DNA of 40,994 bases, from NCBI GenBank assembly GCA_003142515.1, contig PLMO01000166.1, positions 34,776 to 75,769 on the forward strand, read 5' to 3'. The first letter of the stretch is position 1. Each line of letters begins with the position of its first letter. Positions 1 to 7,055 of this stretch are shown here, piece by piece. Below the pieces are notes generated by a model. It saw only the letters and a program-made list of their open reading frames with translations. It did no database searches and had not been told where the DNA came from. Both the position numbers and the translations under genes were made by a program. The DNA comes from Bacteroidales bacterium (lineage in GTDB: Bacteria; Bacteroidota; Bacteroidia; Bacteroidales; FEN-979).

Positions 1-96
1 CAGGGCGAGATCAATCCCCCTTATATAAAATATTGTATAAACAAAGAAAACTGGGAAGAGGCAAAGGGTCTATTCAACTTATTTTATCAACGGTAA
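1..96 (+). CDS. C-terminal tail of a protein, probably an ArsR-family regulator (partial)
   Basis: The reading frame is open from the first base and ends at a TAA at 94-96, giving a 31-residue tail that ends in ENWEEAKGLFNLFYQR. A cysteine-containing segment followed by an ENW.EAK.LF helix resembles the end of Bacteroidota ArsR/SmtB regulators. That assignment comes from memory of the family and from position: the gene lies 36 bases upstream of an arsenic/thiol-type operon on the same strand, where an ArsR regulator is expected. Too little is visible for a firm call; it could be another small protein. Confidence 0.4.
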   Translation, partial: QGEINPPYIKYCINKENWEEAKGLFNLFYQR

Positions 97-132
97 GAAG
101 ATTATTTAAAATTACTATTAAACGAAAGGTCT

Positions 133-366
133 ATGGAAATTAAAATTTTAGGTCCAGGTTGTGCCAAATGCAAGACACTGGACAAACTCACACGTGAAGT
201 GGTTGAGAAAAATGGAATCAATGCTACGATAAGTAAAGTAGAGGATATAATGGAGATCATGAAATATGGGGTAATGTCGACGCCTGCCCTGGTGGTGGAT
301 GAGAAAGTAGTCATTAAAGGACGTGTCCCCTCTTCGGATGAACTCAAGCAATTATTAACAAAATAA
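133..366 (+). CDS. Small thioredoxin-like redox protein (ArsE-like position)
   Basis: This 77-residue protein is a minimal thioredoxin fold of the redox-active disulfide protein (TM0996/MTH895) type. The active site C10-A-K-C13 follows the first beta strand (GPGCAKC), and a STPALVVD segment supplies the cis-proline loop near residue 50. No signal peptide is present, so it acts in the cytoplasm, probably cycling a dithiol. It is the first complete gene of a run with an ArsF-like exported protein, an ArsG-like membrane protein and an ArsP-like permease. This matches the arsE slot of arsEFG operons described in Bacteroides for aromatic arsenicals. The substrate is inferred from context only; a general thiol-redox role is equally possible. 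Confidence 0.8.
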   Translation: MEIKILGPGCAKCKTLDKLTREVVEKNGINATISKVEDIMEIMKYGVMSTPALVVDEKVVIKGRVPSSDELKQLLTK

Positions 367-376
367 ATTCCTGTAT

Positions 377-772
377 ATGAAAAAGAACATCCTGTTTTTC
401 CTGACCATGTTTATGATTGCCGGGATATTTGCCGGAAATCTTGCCCCTACAACTAAAATTGAAGTCTATTATTTTCATTTTACACGTCGTTGCATGACTT
501 GCCAGAATGTGGAAAATGTATCTAAGAAGGCCGTTGAAACATTGTATCCGGAGAAAGTAAAACGCGGCGAGATCTCATTCCAAAGTGTCAACCTCGATGA
601 GAAAGCCGGAGAAGCTATTGGCGCTAAATATAAAATTGAAGGTCAAACCCTGATTGTGATTTGCGGAGACAAGCATGTGGATCTGACAGAAAAGGGATTC
701 ATGTATGCCAACAACAATCCGGAAAAGTTAAAGGCTGAGATAAAAAAAGTTGTGGATGGTATGATTAAATGA
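377..772 (+). CDS. Exported ArsF-family thioredoxin-like protein
   Basis: This 131-residue protein starts with a signal peptide (about residues 1-20, MKKNILFFLTMFMIAGIFAG). A thioredoxin-like domain follows with C39-M-T-C42 after a YYFHFTRR strand, and a further cysteine lies near residue 96 in VICGDKH. It resembles proteins annotated as the ArsF subunit of nitrophenyl compound reduction, which work with ArsG. It begins 10 bases after the small thioredoxin gene. Its stop codon (TGA, 770-772) forms the first bases of an inverted repeat that brackets the next gene, so the insertion lies exactly at the end of this gene. Export and the CxxC motif are seen directly; the arsenical role is inferred from family naming and neighbours. 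Confidence 0.8.
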   Translation: MKKNILFFLTMFMIAGIFAGNLAPTTKIEVYYFHFTRRCMTCQNVENVSKKAVETLYPEKVKRGEISFQSVNLDEKAGEAIGAKYKIEGQTLIVICGDKHVDLTEKGFMYANNNPEKLKAEIKKVVDGMIK

Positions 773-1202
773 TTTGAAAATTTGAAAATTTGAAAATAAT
801 AAATCTGAACAAGTAAGGGTTATGAGAAATGATAAAGAAAATCTGATAGTAAAGTTATCTCTTGACTTTGCATTAGAGATCATTGAGTTTTCAGAATTGC
901 TTGAAGAACATAAGAAATTTATCATTGCCCGGCAGATATTGAGATCCGGGACTTCGATTGGCGCGAATATTCAGGAGGCTCAAAACGCTGAAAGCAAGCC
1001 GGATTTTATACATAAAATGAAAATTGCTGCAAAGGAAGCTGATGAAACCGAATACTGGCTCCATCTGTGTGAAATGTCAAAGAACTATCCATATGATAAA
1101 AATTTAAGAGAAAATCTTCAGTCAATAATCAACATCATTTCAAAAATTATCAGCACCTCAAAATCCAAATAATCATCTTCAAATCTTCAAATTTTCAAAT
1201 CA
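770..1202. mobile_element. Inverted-repeat-bounded unit carrying a four-helix-bundle gene
   Basis: The sequence at 770-796 and the reverse complement of 1176-1202 agree at 25 of 27 positions. Both are built from ATTTGAAA/ATTTGAAG units. The 433-base unit between them holds only one gene, the four-helix-bundle protein at 822-1172. It sits between arsF-like and arsG-like genes that would otherwise be adjacent. The structure suggests a small element that moves with help from elsewhere, but no transposase and no clear target duplication is visible. Confidence 0.45.
822..1172 (+). CDS. Four-helix-bundle protein (23S rRNA intervening sequence / Avd-like family)
   Basis: This 116-residue, almost entirely helical protein has the family signature: RQILRSGTSIGANIQEAQNAESKPDFIHKMKIAAKEADETEYWL, seen here in segments around residues 39-85. 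Members were first noted in insertions of 23S rRNA genes, and relatives serve as Avd accessory proteins in diversity-generating retroelements. The function of free-standing copies is unknown. It splits an otherwise continuous operon and lies inside near-perfect 27-base inverted repeats, which suggests it arrived as a mobile unit. No reverse transcriptase or variable/template repeat is nearby, so a retroelement role is unlikely here. Family membership is secure; what it does is not known. Confidence 0.85.
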   Translation: MRNDKENLIVKLSLDFALEIIEFSELLEEHKKFIIARQILRSGTSIGANIQEAQNAESKPDFIHKMKIAAKEADETEYWLHLCEMSKNYPYDKNLRENLQSIINIISKIISTSKSK

Positions 1203-1209
1203 GTATCTT

Positions 1210-1914
1210 ATGCAATTTTTACAGAGTATTCTGGAAAATTCACAGTATGCGGCGCTGACGGCATTCATTTTAGGTCTGATGACGGCTATAAGTCCATGCC
1301 CGCTGGCAACCAATATTTCAGCTATTGGGTTTATCAGCCGTGATATTGAAAATCGCAGACGGGTTTTTATCAAAGGATTGGTTTACACTCTTGGCCGGGC
1401 GATTTCTTACACTGGATTGGGTGTGATTCTCTATTTCGGAGCCAGTAAAATGCATGTGAGCATGCTCTTCCAGGGATGGGGAGAGAAACTTCTGGGACCA
1501 TTACTAATTCTGATCGGGCTTTTCATGCTTGATTTTATCAAAATAAAACAGCCTGGGTTTTCTGGTTTGAGAGAAAAGATAGGGGAACACAGCAAACGAA
1601 GCTACTGGGGTACCTTGTTACTCGGAATGGTCTTTGCCATGGCTTTTTGTCCATACAGTGGTGTGCTTTATTTCGCTATGCTGATTCCAATGACAATTGC
1701 CAGTGCAAGCGGGTTATACCTGCCTATCGTTTTTGCCATAGCTACCGGTTTGCCGGTAATAATTTTTGCATGGTTGCTTGCTTATGCAGTAGGTAATGTC
1801 GGGAAACTGTATAACCGGATAAAACTGTTTGAATTGTGGTTCCGCAGGGTCATATCAGTATTATTCATCCTTGTGGGAATCTATTATATTTTGGTTTCAT
1901 TCGGGATAGTATAA
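1210..1914 (+). CDS. ArsG-like / CcdA-DsbD-type membrane thiol transporter
   Basis: This 234-residue protein has about six membrane helices. A cysteine-proline motif sits in helix 1 (ISPCPLATN, C30) and a matching one in helix 4 (AFCPYSG, C147). These paired cysteines are the hallmark of CcdA/DsbD proteins, which pass reducing equivalents across the inner membrane. The sequence also matches the family annotated as ArsG, an efflux permease for aminobenzyl-arsenicals. The upstream cytoplasmic CxxC protein and exported CxxC protein fit either reading: electrons could flow from cytoplasm through this protein to the exported ArsF-like protein. The ATG at 1210 follows the right arm of the inverted repeat by seven bases, so any promoter or ribosome site would lie in that repeat. 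Confidence 0.82.
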   Translation: MQFLQSILENSQYAALTAFILGLMTAISPCPLATNISAIGFISRDIENRRRVFIKGLVYTLGRAISYTGLGVILYFGASKMHVSMLFQGWGEKLLGPLLILIGLFMLDFIKIKQPGFSGLREKIGEHSKRSYWGTLLLGMVFAMAFCPYSGVLYFAMLIPMTIASASGLYLPIVFAIATGLPVIIFAWLLAYAVGNVGKLYNRIKLFELWFRRVISVLFILVGIYYILVSFGIV

Positions 1915-2006
1915 ATATTACTTGATCAAATGCGGGCATGGTAAGTAGAAATATCAGCAATTACAGAGAATGAGTTAAAAGGGATTGATTTTTTTTGAGA
2001 TTTAAT

Positions 2007-2022
2007 TTCGTCTTTCTACGAA
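2007..2022. promoter_or_regulatory. Short inverted repeat upstream of the permease gene
   Basis: TTCGT and ACGAA arms are separated by six bases, 22 bases before the permease ATG and just before its AAAGGAG ribosome site. It could be an operator for an ArsR-like regulator or part of a promoter: the CGTCT core resembles the repeats at 5261-5281 upstream of the ECF sigma operon. No experimental consensus is known to me for this organism. Confidence 0.25.
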
Positions 2023-2043
2023 TAACGAATCAAAAGGAGTAAC

Positions 2044-3066
2044 ATGAATCTGAAATCATATAAATGGCTAATTCCAATAATCCTCTTAGAGCTGTGGGTT
2101 CTGATATATTTCAATCTTCAACTGGTCACAAACTGGTTTATGGATGATATTTTAAAATTGCCCTTGGGAATGCGTCTCACTGAAACCCTGCGTTTCTTCA
2201 TCTTTGAGGTTCCGAAAGTTCTTCTATTGTTGGTTCTGATCATTTTCGTGGTGGGGATCATCCGGAGTTTTTTCACGCCTGAAAGAACCCGGAAAGCATT
2301 GGAAGGAAAGTCGCTTTTCACGGGGAATGTCATGGCCTCAATGCTGGGAATCGTTACACCATTCTGCTCCTGTTCGGCCATCCCCCTGTTTCTTGGATTT
2401 GTTGAGTCGGGAATCCCTCTTGGTGTGACATTTTCTTTTCTGATTGCAGCCCCTATGATCAATGAAATTGCGGTGATCCTGCTATTCGGAATGTTTGGAT
2501 GGAAAGTAGCCGTGATCTACATTGGTACGGGGCTGGTCATTGCAATCACCGCCGGATGGGTAATCGGTAAACTCAAATTGGAAAAATATGTTGAAAGCTG
2601 GGTTTACGAGATCAAAGCAGGAAATATGGTTGATCAGGATGAAAAAATCAAGTTCAGTGACAGGATTCAATCCGGTTACACTGCCGTGAAGGAAATCGTG
2701 GGTAAGGTTTGGATCTATATCATTATTGGGATTGCTGTTGGGGCAGCGGCTCATGGTTATGTGCCGGAGCAATTTATGGCAAATCTCATGGGAAAATCGA
2801 CATGGTATTCTGTTCCTTTGTCCGTATTAATAGGTATTCCGTTGTACTCGAATGCAGCAGGCATCATGCCTATCGTTAGTGTGTTGATTGAAAAGGGTGT
2901 GCCTTTGGGAACTGCACTGGCATTCATGATGTCAGTCATCGGTCTATCTCTGCCTGAAATGATTATCCTTCGAAAAGTACTTAAAATGAGACTGATATTC
3001 ACGTTCGTCGGCGTGGTTTCTGCAGGGATTATAATCGTGGGGTATATATTTAACCTGATTTACTAA
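2044..3066 (+). CDS. ArsP/DUF318-family permease
   Basis: This 340-residue membrane protein has roughly eight helices arranged as two repeats. The first repeat has PFCSCSAIPLFLGFVESGIPLG (C107 and C109) and the second has PLYSNAAGIMPIVSVLIEKGVPLG. This cysteine-pair motif is typical of COG0701 permeases, including ArsP, which exports trivalent organoarsenicals through cysteine thiols. The gene is separated from the ArsG-like gene by 129 bases with its own AAAGGAG ribosome site, so it may also have its own promoter. With its neighbours it suggests organoarsenical or metalloid resistance. Other members of the family have unknown substrates, so the substrate is an inference. Confidence 0.82.
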   Translation: MNLKSYKWLIPIILLELWVLIYFNLQLVTNWFMDDILKLPLGMRLTETLRFFIFEVPKVLLLLVLIIFVVGIIRSFFTPERTRKALEGKSLFTGNVMASMLGIVTPFCSCSAIPLFLGFVESGIPLGVTFSFLIAAPMINEIAVILLFGMFGWKVAVIYIGTGLVIAITAGWVIGKLKLEKYVESWVYEIKAGNMVDQDEKIKFSDRIQSGYTAVKEIVGKVWIYIIIGIAVGAAAHGYVPEQFMANLMGKSTWYSVPLSVLIGIPLYSNAAGIMPIVSVLIEKGVPLGTALAFMMSVIGLSLPEMIILRKVLKMRLIFTFVGVVSAGIIIVGYIFNLIY

Positions 3067-3078
3067 ATGGAAAGGCAC

Positions 3079-3645
3079 TTACTTGCCACAACTGTCATTC
3101 CCCATTATCTGCCTCCGGCTTTTTTGTCCTTGCCCCCTTCGATACTGGTGCATCATCCCTTTGCCTTGCCCCATTCCTTTGCATGTACCCTGACATCCAT
3201 ACAATTCAAAGTACAATGCAGAAAGCCTTTGGCATTGGACAGGAGTACAAATTTCTTTCAAAGCCATATATTGATCAACAGAAGCTTTTTGCATCTTTCT
3301 TTGGTACAAACTTATTTCTTCTGCATACTTGTTAAGCAAAGTTGTATCAGGTTCATCTTTCGCAAGTTCTTCAAGAAGCTGAGTACGGTAGTCCCGGATA
3401 GTTTTAGTGATCGGCTCAGTCGAATTTCTATAACCGGCAAGGATAATGTTAACTTTTTCAGATTGCGAAGGAGATAAAGACAATTCCTTCCGAAATGCCA
3501 TTCCCGGATTCTCTTGCGTTTGTTGTGATGATATGGTTGTTTTTTTTGAGAAGAACACGAGAAAAGTAATAAAGGCTGTGAGGTTGATGACTACCAGGAA
3601 AATCAGCAACCAGAAAACAAACCTGTTCTTTGAAAAGAAGTTCAT
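3079..3645 (-). CDS. Periplasmic heavy-metal sensor, Spy/CnrX-like
   Basis: This 188-residue protein has one N-terminal membrane helix (about residues 12-34) and then a helical periplasmic domain: LSLSPSQSEKVNIILAGYRN, followed by LLEELAKDEPDTTLLNKYAEEI. This is the LTxxQ-like pattern of the Spy/CpxP/CnrX heavy-metal-resistance family. The C-terminus is rich in Cys, His, Met and Gly (CTPVQC, YGCQGTCKGMGQGKGMMH), a plausible metal-binding tail. It is the last gene of a minus-strand run behind an ECF sigma factor and its anti-sigma factor. That is the arrangement of CnrYXH nickel/cobalt sensing, where the CnrX-type sensor releases the sigma factor. The metal is not determinable from sequence. 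Confidence 0.8.
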   Translation of the reverse strand: MNFFSKNRFVFWLLIFLVVINLTAFITFLVFFSKKTTISSQQTQENPGMAFRKELSLSPSQSEKVNIILAGYRNSTEPITKTIRDYRTQLLEELAKDEPDTTLLNKYAEEISLYQRKMQKASVDQYMALKEICTPVQCQRLSALYFELYGCQGTCKGMGQGKGMMHQYRRGQGQKSRRQIMGNDSCGK

Positions 3646-3655
3646 GGCTTAGGTT

Positions 3656-4105
3656 TTAATGATTATCGAAAAATATTTTATCCTCATCAATAAAATCCGG
3701 AATATGAAGACCTGATTTCATTGCCTGGATATCATCTTGATGTTTTGTGTTATCTGATAACCTTGTATCCTTCATCTTGACAATTGAAAAACCAATAATA
3801 ACGGCGATCAGCATTATGAAGGACACTGAAATTGGCCGAAGGATCCTCTGAAAAAAAGGATTGGTTTTTTCTCTTGTCTGTTCAATCTGGGATTCTAATC
3901 TTTGTATAATGCGTGTCCCGATAAATGGATTGGGTTCATTGGATTTTTTTTCATCAATGAAGGATGTGACGGATTGGAAATCTGAAACAATCCGGGAACA
4001 CTCCTCACATGAATGAAGATGATCTTTAAATTCTTTGTATTCCTTCTCGGAAAGTTGCCTTTCCTGATAAGAAAAAAGATTATTGCGAATGAAAGAGCAA
4101 TTCAT
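3656..4105 (-). CDS. Zinc-finger (zf-HC2) transmembrane anti-sigma factor
   Basis: A cytoplasmic zinc-binding motif (C3, H29, C33, C36; HLHSCEEC) is followed by a linker and one membrane helix near residues 88-108 (SVSFIMLIAVIIGFS). A periplasmic tail completes the 149-residue protein. These are the parts of a ZAS-type anti-sigma factor that holds an ECF sigma factor at the membrane. I chose the ATG at 4105 because zinc-finger anti-sigma factors usually begin with M-x-C and because it lies just after the sigma factor stop. A start at 4126 in the same frame would overlap the sigma gene. The neighbouring CnrX-like sensor is the likely signal input. Confidence 0.85.
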   Translation of the reverse strand: MNCSFIRNNLFSYQERQLSEKEYKEFKDHLHSCEECSRIVSDFQSVTSFIDEKKSNEPNPFIGTRIIQRLESQIEQTREKTNPFFQRILRPISVSFIMLIAVIIGFSIVKMKDTRLSDNTKHQDDIQAMKSGLHIPDFIDEDKIFFDNH

Positions 4106-4106
4106 T

Positions 4107-4694
4107 TTATTTATTTTTTTTTGCATATTCCGAAAAATGATTCACTAATTTCTTTTGAAGATTCAATTTTGCCCTGTGAATAAGGGATTCTATTGATGAT
4201 AAAGACAGGTTCATGATCTCAGCTATTTCTTTATAAGCCAGTTCCTCATATTTATTCAAAATGAATGCGATTCTCTGATTATCAGGCAATGAATTGACAG
4301 CGCTATCAAGGATTTTTCTTTTCTCTTTGTCATCGTTCCTGGTATCTATTGTTGCAGGCTCCTTATCAGGCCTATTCATTCCATCATTTGAAACCTGCAT
4401 GAATATTCCAATCTGGTGTAAGATATTTCTTCTCTTTTGCTTTCTAAGATGATCCAATGATTTATTCACCGTGATCCTGTATATCCAGGTATAAAGAGAA
4501 GAATTTTTCTTATACCGGCCAATGTTCTTAAGGATTTCAAGAAAAACATCCTGTGACAAATCCTCCGCATCCTCCATATTGGACACAAAATAATATGCAG
4601 TTTTAATGACATTTCTCTGATAATTTTTAACCAGATACTGAATTGCTTCCTTGTTTTGATTGATTAACCCATCTATTAGTTCCAATTCAGTCAT
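4107..4694 (-). CDS. ECF-type RNA polymerase sigma factor
   Basis: This 195-residue protein has sigma region 2 (YFVSNMEDAEDLSQDVFLEI, then YTWIYRITVNKSLDHLRKQKR). A linker follows, and then sigma region 4 with the helix-turn-helix YKEIAEIMNLSLSSIESLIHRAK near the C-terminus. There is no region 1 or 3, as expected for group 4 sigma factors. It is followed by an anti-sigma factor one base after its stop and by a CnrX-like sensor, so it most likely directs a metal-stress or envelope-stress response. Repeats resembling an ECF -10 element lie upstream of the preceding gene at 5261-5281, suggesting autoregulation of the whole run. Confidence 0.93.
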   Translation of the reverse strand: MTELELIDGLINQNKEAIQYLVKNYQRNVIKTAYYFVSNMEDAEDLSQDVFLEILKNIGRYKKNSSLYTWIYRITVNKSLDHLRKQKRRNILHQIGIFMQVSNDGMNRPDKEPATIDTRNDDKEKRKILDSAVNSLPDNQRIAFILNKYEELAYKEIAEIMNLSLSSIESLIHRAKLNLQKKLVNHFSEYAKKNK

Positions 4695-4801
4695 TATTCT
4701 TGTCTTTGGAGAAAGAGAATGAAGCCAAAATATCCCTGAAATATAAGAATATTATGGCTTCATTTTTAACCGTAGTATCTTTTACTTTTTGTTGTTGGAT
4801 T

Positions 4802-5221
4802 TTAGGGGAGCAGTGGCCAGAACATTTTGATTCCCCAGTTGCCATGTCTCTGCCGGTATCCATATCCGCTACCGCAACAATTTCCCTTACCTTGGCCGTG
4901 ACGATGCTGATAGCCCATTCCACAACAATTCGGATTCCCTTTTCCTTTCCCCTGACCGCCTGCCTGAAAATTATCACAAATCCCATCCCCGTTTTTGTCA
5001 ACGAAATTTGTACCGCGGCCATTTTTCATCCTTGTCTGATAGTTGTCACAAACTCCATCTTTATTGTTATCAACAAATTTTCCGGGTGTTGTGTTAGTCG
5101 TGGTTTGCATATTCTGGAAATTCTTCTGAGCATTGGTGGTCGATGCGTTTTGTGAGAACCCCTGGAAAGCAATGAATGACATGATTGCCATTAACACTGT
5201 GATTCTTTTGAATGTTTTCAT
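4802..5221 (-). CDS. Secreted EF-hand-like, Cys/His/Gly-rich protein
   Basis: This 139-residue protein has a signal peptide (about residues 1-23, ending FQGFSQ). Two calcium-loop-like repeats follow, FVDNNKDGVCDNYQ and FVDKNGDGICDNFQ, resembling thrombospondin type 3 or EF-hand loops. A low-complexity tail holds two CCG motifs with histidines between them (CCGMGYQHRHGQGKG, then CCGSGYGYRQRH). The ATG at 5221 was preferred over one 27 bases upstream because it leads straight into the signal peptide. It is the first gene before the sigma/anti-sigma/sensor run, so it is probably part of that regulon and may bind divalent metal in the periplasm or outside the cell. Its biochemical role is unknown. 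Confidence 0.7.
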   Translation of the reverse strand: MKTFKRITVLMAIMSFIAFQGFSQNASTTNAQKNFQNMQTTTNTTPGKFVDNNKDGVCDNYQTRMKNGRGTNFVDKNGDGICDNFQAGGQGKGKGNPNCCGMGYQHRHGQGKGNCCGSGYGYRQRHGNWGIKMFWPLLP

Positions 5222-5260
5222 AGTCTTGTTTTGAATTTGATTAAACATCTGTTTTAATAA

Positions 5261-5281
5261 TTAGACGAATCGTTAGACGAA
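5261..5281 (-). promoter_or_regulatory. Tandem TTCGTCTAA repeats, candidate ECF promoter or operator
   Basis: Read on the minus strand, TTCGTCTAA occurs twice at a 12-base period (plus-strand TTAGACGAA at 5261-5269 and 5273-5281), about 40-60 bases before the ATG at 5221. CGTC/CGTCTAA is a common -10 element of ECF-dependent promoters, so these could be autoregulatory start sites of the metal-stress run. No convincing -35 partner was identified. Confidence 0.35.
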
Positions 5282-5393
5282 AACTTGCGCTCAAAATAAT
5301 TTTTTTTGACAAATGGTTTAATCACTGGTATAACCCCATATTGACCTTGCCAATAAATTTCTCTTTAAACAGGGTAATTGAAAAACACCCGAA

Positions 5394-5418
5394 GGCGGAG
5401 TGACTTTTATCACCCGCC
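5394..5418 (-). terminator. Rho-independent terminator after the DUF2892 gene
   Basis: On the minus strand a GC-rich hairpin pairs GGCGGGTGA with TCACTCCGCC, allowing one bulged base, across a short A-rich loop. It is followed by GTGTTTTTC. It lies 38 bases past the stop of the DUF2892 gene and separates it from the downstream metal-stress run. Confidence 0.6.
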
Positions 5419-5455
5419 TGGCTTTCATTATCAAAAACGAACTTTAACGTTTTCT

Positions 5456-5659
5456 CTATTCTTTTTTTCGGGTGCTGATCCCAAAAGGAAGATATAAAGG
5501 GCAGAAGCTAAAAAAGCTTGTAACGATGAAGATCCCGGCAAAGATCAACAGTATTATTGCGAGTGTCCCTGAAATTACATGTGTAAAATACAGTACGATC
5601 ACTAAGGCTGCAATCACTAACCTGATCGTAATGTCGATGATTCCCATATTCTTTTTCAT
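5456..5659 (-). CDS. DUF2892 (YgaP-like) small membrane protein
   Basis: This 67-residue protein starts MKKNMGIIDITIRLVIA and has two membrane helices, ending in FCPLYLPFGISTRKK. The N-terminal GxxDxxxRxxxG-like pattern and the FCPLY(L)PFG turn are typical of the DUF2892 family, seen fused to rhodanese in YgaP and often found beside sulfur-handling proteins. The ATG at 5659 was chosen over a TTG nine bases upstream. It belongs to a group of small membrane and redox proteins (thioredoxin-like, DUF6132, DUF302) commonly seen together in Bacteroidota. Its function is unknown. Confidence 0.75.
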   Translation of the reverse strand: MKKNMGIIDITIRLVIAALVIVLYFTHVISGTLAIILLIFAGIFIVTSFFSFCPLYLPFGISTRKKE

Positions 5660-5842
5660 AAGATTCAAGTTTTTGGTTAAGAAATTAAATTATAAATAAA
5701 CAATGCTGCGAGTGCAAGGAAAAAAATCGTCTTTAATATTTTTTTTATTTCAAAAATACGGTAATTCCCTGGTGTTATCATATTCATTGATGATGAAATT
5801 TTTATTCCTATTAGTCAAGTATTTTTATCTCAGCATTAATCT

Positions 5843-6202
5843 CTACCGATTTTCATAAGAGGTTCCAAACTGCGTATCCAGGATCGTTGTGATCTGCTCC
5901 ATAGATTGTATACTCGTGGTTGCTTTGACGAGTTTCCCTTTTTTGTAGTAAACAGTGAAAGGTATTCCTATGAATCCCCTGCATTCAGGAGTATTCCTGA
6001 TGACATGAGATTCCGGGCTGTCGAATTCCATATCGCGGAATTTCACATGCTGATACTTCGGTTTAAGTTTTTCCATTATTCCGTAAACCGGGATACACAT
6101 TGGGCTCATCCTTCCGCAACATATCATCACATTTTCATTCTCATTGATAAACTTCTGATGCTCATCGGCAGTAACAATGTGTTTTAAATTTGTTTCTAAC
6201 AT
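5843..6202 (-). CDS. Atypical thioredoxin-family protein
   Basis: This 119-residue thioredoxin-like protein has C28-C29-G-R-M-S-P-M-C36 after the first strand (NVMICCGRMSPMCIPVYG), instead of a normal CxxC. The rest of the fold is recognisable: KFRDMEFD as central strand and GFIGIPFTVYYKKGKLVKATTS with the cis-proline loop. I took the ATG at 6202 because homology to the fold begins there; 13 residues upstream do not look conserved. With no signal peptide it should be cytoplasmic. The wide cysteine spacing implies it does not use the usual dithiol exchange and may act as a thiol carrier or sensor. Confidence 0.75.
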   Translation of the reverse strand: MLETNLKHIVTADEHQKFINENENVMICCGRMSPMCIPVYGIMEKLKPKYQHVKFRDMEFDSPESHVIRNTPECRGFIGIPFTVYYKKGKLVKATTSIQSMEQITTILDTQFGTSYENR

Positions 6203-6266
6203 ATAGTTTAATTTTTGATAGCTTTTACTGCATTCCCGCATTCCTGCATTCCTATATTCCCGAATT

Positions 6267-6506
6267 TTAACATTTACTGCATGGGCTGTTCAGGATGAAA
6301 AACCCAAGGAAGCTGCCGGCGATGATGCTCATGAACGGATTTCCGGTAATGGCGCAGGATCCTGAAGCACATCCCACAAAATGATAATAGAGGTACCCTG
6401 CAACTCCACCAATAACGATACCCAGGAGGGGTCTTAGGAAATAGGAGGATTTAATGACCTCCTTAAATGTCTTTGGTTTTTTCTTTACTTCACATGATTG
6501 ATCCAT
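6267..6506 (-). CDS. DUF6132-family small membrane protein
   Basis: This 79-residue protein has a basic N-terminus, two membrane helices (about residues 25-46 and 55-73) and cysteines in the loop (GCASGSCAITGNPF) and at the C-terminus (NSPCSKC). The loop resembles small Bacteroidota proteins annotated as DUF6132 that occur next to thioredoxin and DUF2892 genes. It shares the strand and probably the transcript of the atypical thioredoxin 64 bases downstream. The role is unknown; the exposed cysteines hint at a thiol or metal function. Confidence 0.65.
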   Translation of the reverse strand: MDQSCEVKKKPKTFKEVIKSSYFLRPLLGIVIGGVAGYLYYHFVGCASGSCAITGNPFMSIIAGSFLGFFILNSPCSKC

Positions 6507-6601
6507 GACTAAAAATATTTAATGCTGCAAAGATAAAAAGAAAATTTGAATAAAGCGCTTAAATATCACTTAAATCATTTTAACATCACTTTTGTAATGA
6601 C

Positions 6602-6609
6602 TACCTTTG
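6602..6609 (+). promoter_or_regulatory. Possible Bacteroidota -7 box (TACCTTTG)
   Basis: TACCTTTG fits the TAnnTTTG element of Bacteroidota housekeeping promoters and lies about 50 bases before the DUF302 start, in the spacer between divergent genes. A TTG/TTTG -33 element at the expected distance is not clear, so this is tentative. Confidence 0.3.
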
Positions 6610-6656
6610 TGGCTCTTGTTTTAAGAAAAGCAAGTATTACAAGAAAGAAAAGAACT

Positions 6657-7043
6657 ATGGAATATTATTTTAGTAAAACATTGGATGCTACATTTGATGA
6701 GGCTGTTCAGCGTATTACCGATGGCATTAAGACCGAGGGATTCGGGATCATTTCAGAGATTAACCTTCATGAAAAACTGAAGGAAAAACTGGGCGTTAAT
6801 TTTAAAAAATACAGGATCCTCGGGGCCTGTAATCCCGGCTACGTATATAAAGCCCTGATGATCGAGGACAAGATCGGGACAATGCTTCCCTGTAATGTCG
6901 TTGTCATTGATCAGGGAAATGGAAGGACCGAAGTTTCAGCTGTAAACCCGGTTGCTTCGATGATGGCAATTCAAAACAATGATCTTGAATCAATATTACT
7001 GGAGATAACAGAGAAGTTAAAACGAGCCATTGAATCCCTATAA
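6657..7043 (+). CDS. DUF302 domain protein
   Basis: This 128-residue protein is a single DUF302 domain: it begins MEYYFSKTLDATFDEAVQRITDGIKTEGFGIISEINLH, followed by YRILGACNPGYVYKALMIED and MLPCNVVVID. These are the conserved segments, including the two cysteines in ACNP and LPCN. The frame is open for 37 more codons upstream, but the domain begins exactly at the ATG at 6657. The family is widespread near sulfur, hydrogen and heavy-metal genes, but no activity is established. A truncated TSUP permease follows 12 bases downstream, so the two were probably once an operon. Confidence 0.82.
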   Translation: MEYYFSKTLDATFDEAVQRITDGIKTEGFGIISEINLHEKLKEKLGVNFKKYRILGACNPGYVYKALMIEDKIGTMLPCNVVVIDQGNGRTEVSAVNPVASMMAIQNNDLESILLEITEKLKRAIESL

Positions 7044-7055
7044 AATGATAAGAAA

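Noticed and set aside
822-1172. Diversity-generating retroelement, because the gene resembles Avd.
   Set aside because: No reverse transcriptase, template repeat or variable repeat was found near it; the gene is flanked by inverted repeats instead.
3067-3477. Plus-strand ORF opposite the CnrX-like sensor.
   Set aside because: It has no recognisable domain and mirrors a well-supported gene on the minus strand.
4687-5022. Minus-strand ORF overlapping the secreted EF-hand-like gene in another frame.
   Set aside because: It lacks a family match and overlaps a gene with a signal peptide and clear repeats.
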